Source of the DNA: Dendrocalamus latiflorus
Lineage: Eukaryota; Streptophyta; Magnoliopsida; Poales; Poaceae
NCBI GenBank assembly: GCA_017311315.1
Contig: CM029626.1
Span: 11,996,106 to 12,060,105 of the forward strand
DNA length: 64,000 nucleotides
Direction: 5' to 3'
Numbering within the stretch: the stretch's first letter is position 1; each line of letters opens with the position of its first letter. The position numbers were made by a program, and so were the translations under genes. This document shows positions 60,100 through 64,000 of the stretch, in pieces. The notes under the pieces are model-generated. The model was not told the origin of the DNA. It saw only the letters and a list, made by a program, of their open reading frames with translations, and did no database searches.

Positions 60100-62105
60100 T
60101 CGTCTGAGTGCTTTCGACCACTCGACTGCCCCCACCTCATCGAGTGTAGGAAACGATCCCTTGCTAGAATTGTAATACTCTAGTTTTCATTGGAAAATGT
60201 AGTAATTGCGAAGATTGTGCCCCTCCTTATGAAGTGGACACCACGTAGGCTTGTTGTCCTTCCGAGTGGGTGCTTTGCCTTTGCCCCGATCGGAGTATTG
60301 CTTAGGATTTCATAGCACCTATTGCCTACGGCCTAGACTTCCTTTGAGGTCTCGGCATGAGGTTTCTGACCTTTGGTCTTGCTCTTGGACTTTTTAGCCT
60401 TCTCCTTCCTCTTACTACCTTAACCTTCTTCTTTAGAACTTTGGTTGACCTGATCGATGGTTTTGGTCCATTCGACTGCCTTAGCAGCAATCGCATAATG
60501 ATCAGCCATCTCAAAGAGTTCAACAATGGTGGTCAGAGGATGCAAAGCGACATCCTGTGAGAATCTCCTATTGCAGACACCCTGCTTGAACACCCTGATG
60601 ACAGAAGCATCAGAGACCTCCGAAATTGAATTCTAAAGCACCTGATGAACTACTGTAGGGCCTCGTTGTTGTTCTGTTGCATCAGGTGCAGGTCATCCTC
60701 CATGTTTACTAGCCGAAACTATGGTGGCCAACATACTACTCAGAGTTTGGGGATGAACACTTGACATCCAGTAACAAGTTCCTGACACCTTCTTTCGGGG
60801 AAAGGGTAATTGGCATCGCCAGGTGATCGTATTCAACGATGCCCGACAATAGACGGACCTGACCTATAATAGGCGTCATCCATACGAGGGTAGTACTTCT
60901 CATACTCCATCTGCTGTTGTAGATTCCTTGCCTGTAGTGGTGATCGATTGCCTCCTCGATCAACTCATCGATCCGGAGTCGTTCGAGAAACTCTCATTCA
61001 ATTAGAGTTGTGGTTTGGAGACCGTCGCGACCTGTCATCATGTCGAACCCCATGAGGTAAGTTCTGTGAATGACTAGACACGGTCGTACCTATCTGACTT
61101 TCGGAGTTATGCCGACGAGGCTGCTCGAATTTGTCCATCATGCTGTAGAGCCTTCGTGCAACCCCTTCGGTGAAGTGGTCATAGCTTGGTGCTCAAGTGA
61201 GCTCTGGAGTTGGGTTCTTGATCAAGTCATTGATGCATTAAAATTCCTGAGCTTCTTCGGACTGATACTGGGTGTGCCCAGCCAAAGCCCTCTAGGCAGC
61301 CAGTTGCCTTCTTCGAGTGGTCTCGAGATCCTTAATCTCAGAGGCTGGTTGAGGCCGCATTGAAGGAGAGTGATTATTTTTAGGATTTCTTCCACGCTCA
61401 TCAGAGAACTGACCTCGTTCATCACTAGAGGTCTCTTCGGCATCCTCACGAGAGGTGGCAGTATGTGATCGACGGGGAGCATTCGGAGGCCTTCCGAGAG
61501 AGTAATCAGAATCTGTGGGGAGAGCAAAGACCTCCTATCTAGAATCTCCACTTCTGGCGGAGGTCCCCTCATTTGAAGAATCGTCCAGTGAGATTGCATC
61601 ACGGCCTGAAGTAAACCCCACCAGGTAAGGGAATTCTGGGTTGTAACTATGTCCTGTTGGATCTGTACCCTATGAAAGTACAGGCAAACTCGTAGGGAGC
61701 CTACCCATTCTCATTGCAGATTCAACCAAAGAGTTGTGACCACCAATTGACGATGGATCCTCAGAATTGCTGATTCCAAGCTCGCTGAAATCGCCCGGAC
61801 GGCCGTCGAGGAACTCGAACACTTAGGGGTAGGCCCATTATCATGTTATGAGCCATGCTCATGGTCGGATCGATCCTTGCCATTTGGGTGAAGTGGCTCC
61901 TCTATTTAGCGTACTACTACGAGAATATGGATCCCACCTCAGCCTTTCCCACGGTGTGGTCTCCGTGATCTCGGGATGGATCTCCAAAGACAGCCTCACC
62001 GTCGGAAGCAAGCATCGTCTGCTCGTAGTCGTAGTAAGCATCCATGTCGATATCCATGTAGTCAGCCAAGTCGAACAAATTCTCCTTGTTCAACTCCCCT
62101 GCCAT
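60100..62105 (-). pseudogene. gag of the Tat-lineage element, decayed
   Basis: A plausible start at 62105 gives MAGELNKENLFDLADYMDID on the minus strand. Further open pieces at 61222-61602, 60736-60963 and 60326-60526 cover the central gag and the basic region before the finger. Near 60220-60250 a zinc-knuckle-like CPLHKEGHNLRNY can be read, followed by a stop. Multiple stops and shifts prevent a continuous product. Confidence 0.65.
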
Positions 62106-62162
62106 GATGACATCAGAAGAAATAGAACTTGCCAATGAGGAAATTACCAAAGTCTTGGAAGA

Positions 62163-62181
62163 ATCTCCTCACAGACGGTGC
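62163..62181 (-). other. Primer binding site of the Tat-lineage element
   Basis: Minus-strand TGGCACCGTCTGTGAGGA directly inside the 5' LTR. One base differs from the common TGGCGCCGTCTGTG core. Confidence 0.75.
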
Positions 62182-62185
62182 CAAC

Positions 62186-63015
62186 TATCGATGTTCTAAT
62201 ATTGATCTTACGTATGATTTGTTTGGATTCGGGAAAACTCTAGAATACTCAGTATATGATCATGCAGAGTAGAGGCACATAAATTTTTATACAGGTTTAC
62301 ATCTTCTCCTGGGAGAATAATAACCCTACGTCATGTGTGGCTATTGCCTAGAGAACTTGATTACAATTTAGAGTAATGCAAAGTGCCTAGCACTATCTCC
62401 TAATCCAATGTGTTCCCTCTCCCATTCCTCCCTGACGTCAACCTTTATATAGTAGACGAAGTGGTGACTGTTGTCCCATGCCAAAAGACGTCTCAACGCT
62501 TTGGGTGATAACCATCTGACAGAAGTTATTGTCAGAGAGACATAGTGGCCCATTTGCTGTGTGACGGTTGTTGTCAGAGAGAAATTGTGTACGATTATTA
62601 GAAATAAGCGCATGTTCTATCCACCTTGTCAGACGGCCCCACGATGAAGTAGGTCATTGTAAACAAGCTAGATGGAAATATATTGGTCACAGAAATATCC
62701 ACGACCACGAAGCAGACATAGTAAGATTTACGACCAAAGAGTAGTCATAGTAAGGCTTACAACTATATAGTCGTAGGAAGACTTACGACCAAAGAGAAGT
62801 CGTAGTAAGACTTACGACTATGTGGTCATAGGAAGACTTACGATCAAGAAGTAGTCGTAGTAAGACTTACAACTATGTGGTCATAGTAAGACTTACGACC
62901 AAGGAGTAGTCATAGTAATACTTATGACTACCTATGAAAGTTTTCCCTTATCATTAAGGGGTATACTCGAATAATATGATGACGTAATAATTAGAGGATT
63001 ACTATATCCTCGTCA
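62186..63015 (-). repeat. 5' LTR of the Tat-lineage element
   Basis: Direct repeat of 51884-52660, longer because its tandem block has more units. Confidence 0.88.
62700..62935 (-). repeat. 55-bp tandem repeats in the LTR
   Basis: About four copies of a 55-bp unit that itself consists of two related halves built on GTCGTAGTAAGACTTACGAC. The block recurs with fewer or altered units in the other LTR (about 52390-52570). It lies upstream of the LTR transcription region on the minus strand and could be an enhancer-like array; this is inferred. Confidence 0.75.
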
Positions 63016-63020
63016 TGCAT

Positions 63021-64000
63021 TCCCATATATAACCATACCAATTTCAGAAACGCATAAATGTAAGGATAATGCTTTTAGAGATAGTGATAGTATGACTAGT
63101 ACTACCTATTCTCCAGTAGCGTTGGTGTTTAGGGTTCAAATCTATTAGATTAGTGTCGTAGGGGTGGCCCCCACCTAAGCCCATCCGGCCTGCTAGAGTT
63201 GTAAAGCCCAAAATGCGTGTGTGTAATGACATAGATACTCCTATGGAGGGCACATGAGTGTAAGGGTAGGATTGTAAAATACGCTTCATGGAAATATATA
63301 TACATGCCCTGGACATAGGGAAAGGGCAAACATTGTTCATCCATCATCTCCACTACAGTACTCTCTTACTTTACTGTTTGGCCAGTAGCCAAAACAATTA
63401 GGTTTAAGGGTTTACTGGAATCTCGACTGTAGAGTTAGGGTGGGTGATGTTGGCCACCAATGGTGGCAGGGCGGTATAGTGCTGATAGCCATGAGATTTG
63501 GCAGCGGTGGTTGGCGGGTTCAATGGGTGGCCAATGACAAGGTAGACTGGTGAGTTAGGTTTTTTGAGGCGATAGAGAGTGAGAGGAGGTGGTGCAGTAA
63601 GGCGGTGAAGACGTCCGCGGTGGTGCCAACAAGTGCAAGAGGAGACAGACTGCCGTGTTGTGGTGGCAACAGCGTGAAGGAAGACGACTTGGAGGTGGTC
63701 GTGTGGTGCGACTAGTGCCTAGTTTTATTTTTAGATTTACTAGTGGCCTAGTTGTTTAAATTAATGACATCTTTGACACAAATTACACCATCTAGCAAGT
63801 AGTAGTATTTTTTTAGAAAAATCCTCTAATTTATATTAATTATTCAATGAGTGAAGTATATAATTACCCAACTTTTATGTTGAAGATTGTAGACAAACAA
63901 CATATCACCATCAAGTTATTGGGTCGATGAACATCAAGTTATTGGGTCGATGAACATGTTGAACTTCTTTATATTCTTTGCCATCAATTTTGTATCTTAT
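63021..64000. other. Intergenic, no gene seen
   Basis: 63140-63350 has an LTR- or promoter-like look but no partner is found. 63420-63720 is GGTGG-rich. A 23-bp phrase containing CAAGTTATTGGGTCGATGAA is duplicated in tandem near 63905-63955. No coding region is supported. Confidence 0.45.

Larger units (their letters stand above)
51884..63015 (-). mobile_element. Tat-lineage Ty3/gypsy retrotransposon with antisense ORF
   Basis: The element is 11,132 bp in minus orientation. LTRs: 5' at 62186-63015 (830 bp), 3' at 51884-52660 (777 bp). The flanks TGCGT (51879-51883) and TGCAT (63016-63020) match at 4 of 5 bases. Minus-strand TGGCACCGTCTGTG next to the 5' LTR is the primer site type used by RIRE2/Retand-like elements (usually TGGCGCCGTCTGTG). 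Order: gag, protease, reverse transcriptase, RNase H, integrase, then an antisense ORF before the 3' LTR, the hallmark of this lineage. Stops and frameshifts occur throughout, and the LTRs have diverged, so it is old and inactive. Confidence 0.9.

Overview
The window is plant nuclear DNA, most likely from a grass. The genes have many small GT-AG introns, and the one ordinary host gene has a very GC-rich first exon. The DNA is dominated by plant transposons: CACTA/TNP2, hAT and MULE-like DNA elements, small MITEs, and a Tat-lineage Ty3/gypsy element with an antisense ORF. There are also remnants of grass-type host genes (PTC1/Ms7-like, chloroplast Cpn60-beta, a DDT-domain gene). I cannot name the species from sequence alone.

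Layout. 0.4-1.4 kb: decayed Myb/SANT-like gene. 3.8-4.3 kb: hAT-type non-autonomous element with a perfect 8-bp target-site duplication (TSD). 5.0-16.35 kb: a complete, apparently intact CACTA transposon on the minus strand, with a 1133-codon TNP2 transposase, a multi-exon TNPA/Ptta-like gene containing a series of duplicated exons, and two exons of a host DDT-domain gene between the transposase and the right terminus. 17.0-18.4 kb: non-autonomous CACTA. 19.1-20.7 kb: small LTR element. 20.9-26.5 kb: long-TIR (MULE-like) element carrying plant-mobile-domain and GRF-like remnants. 27.7-28.4 kb: Cpn60-beta pseudogene fragment. 30.5-32.9 and 34.0-35.8 kb: two long-TIR elements carrying related ORF fragments in opposite orientation, separated by a GC-rich block and a 131-bp (AT)n tract. 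36-41 kb: MITEs and hAT elements. 42.9-45.5 kb: the two ends of a PTC1/Ms7-like PHD-finger gene, with a deleted hAT (TTF-finger) transposase between them. 45.9-46.45 kb: second GCTCG-rich hAT element. 47.4-50.8 kb: the only convincing functional host gene, a plastid-targeted homologue of bacterial YaaW (UPF0174). 51.9-63.0 kb: an old full-length Tat-lineage gypsy element in reverse orientation.

Only the YaaW-like gene and the two CACTA genes look intact. The rest is a record of insertion, capture and decay. The CACTA pair would work together: TNP2 cuts the termini, and the TNPA-like protein binds the subterminal GGCACATA-type repeats. The most unusual features are the captured and locally amplified DDT exons inside that element, and the serial exon duplication in its TNPA-like gene.
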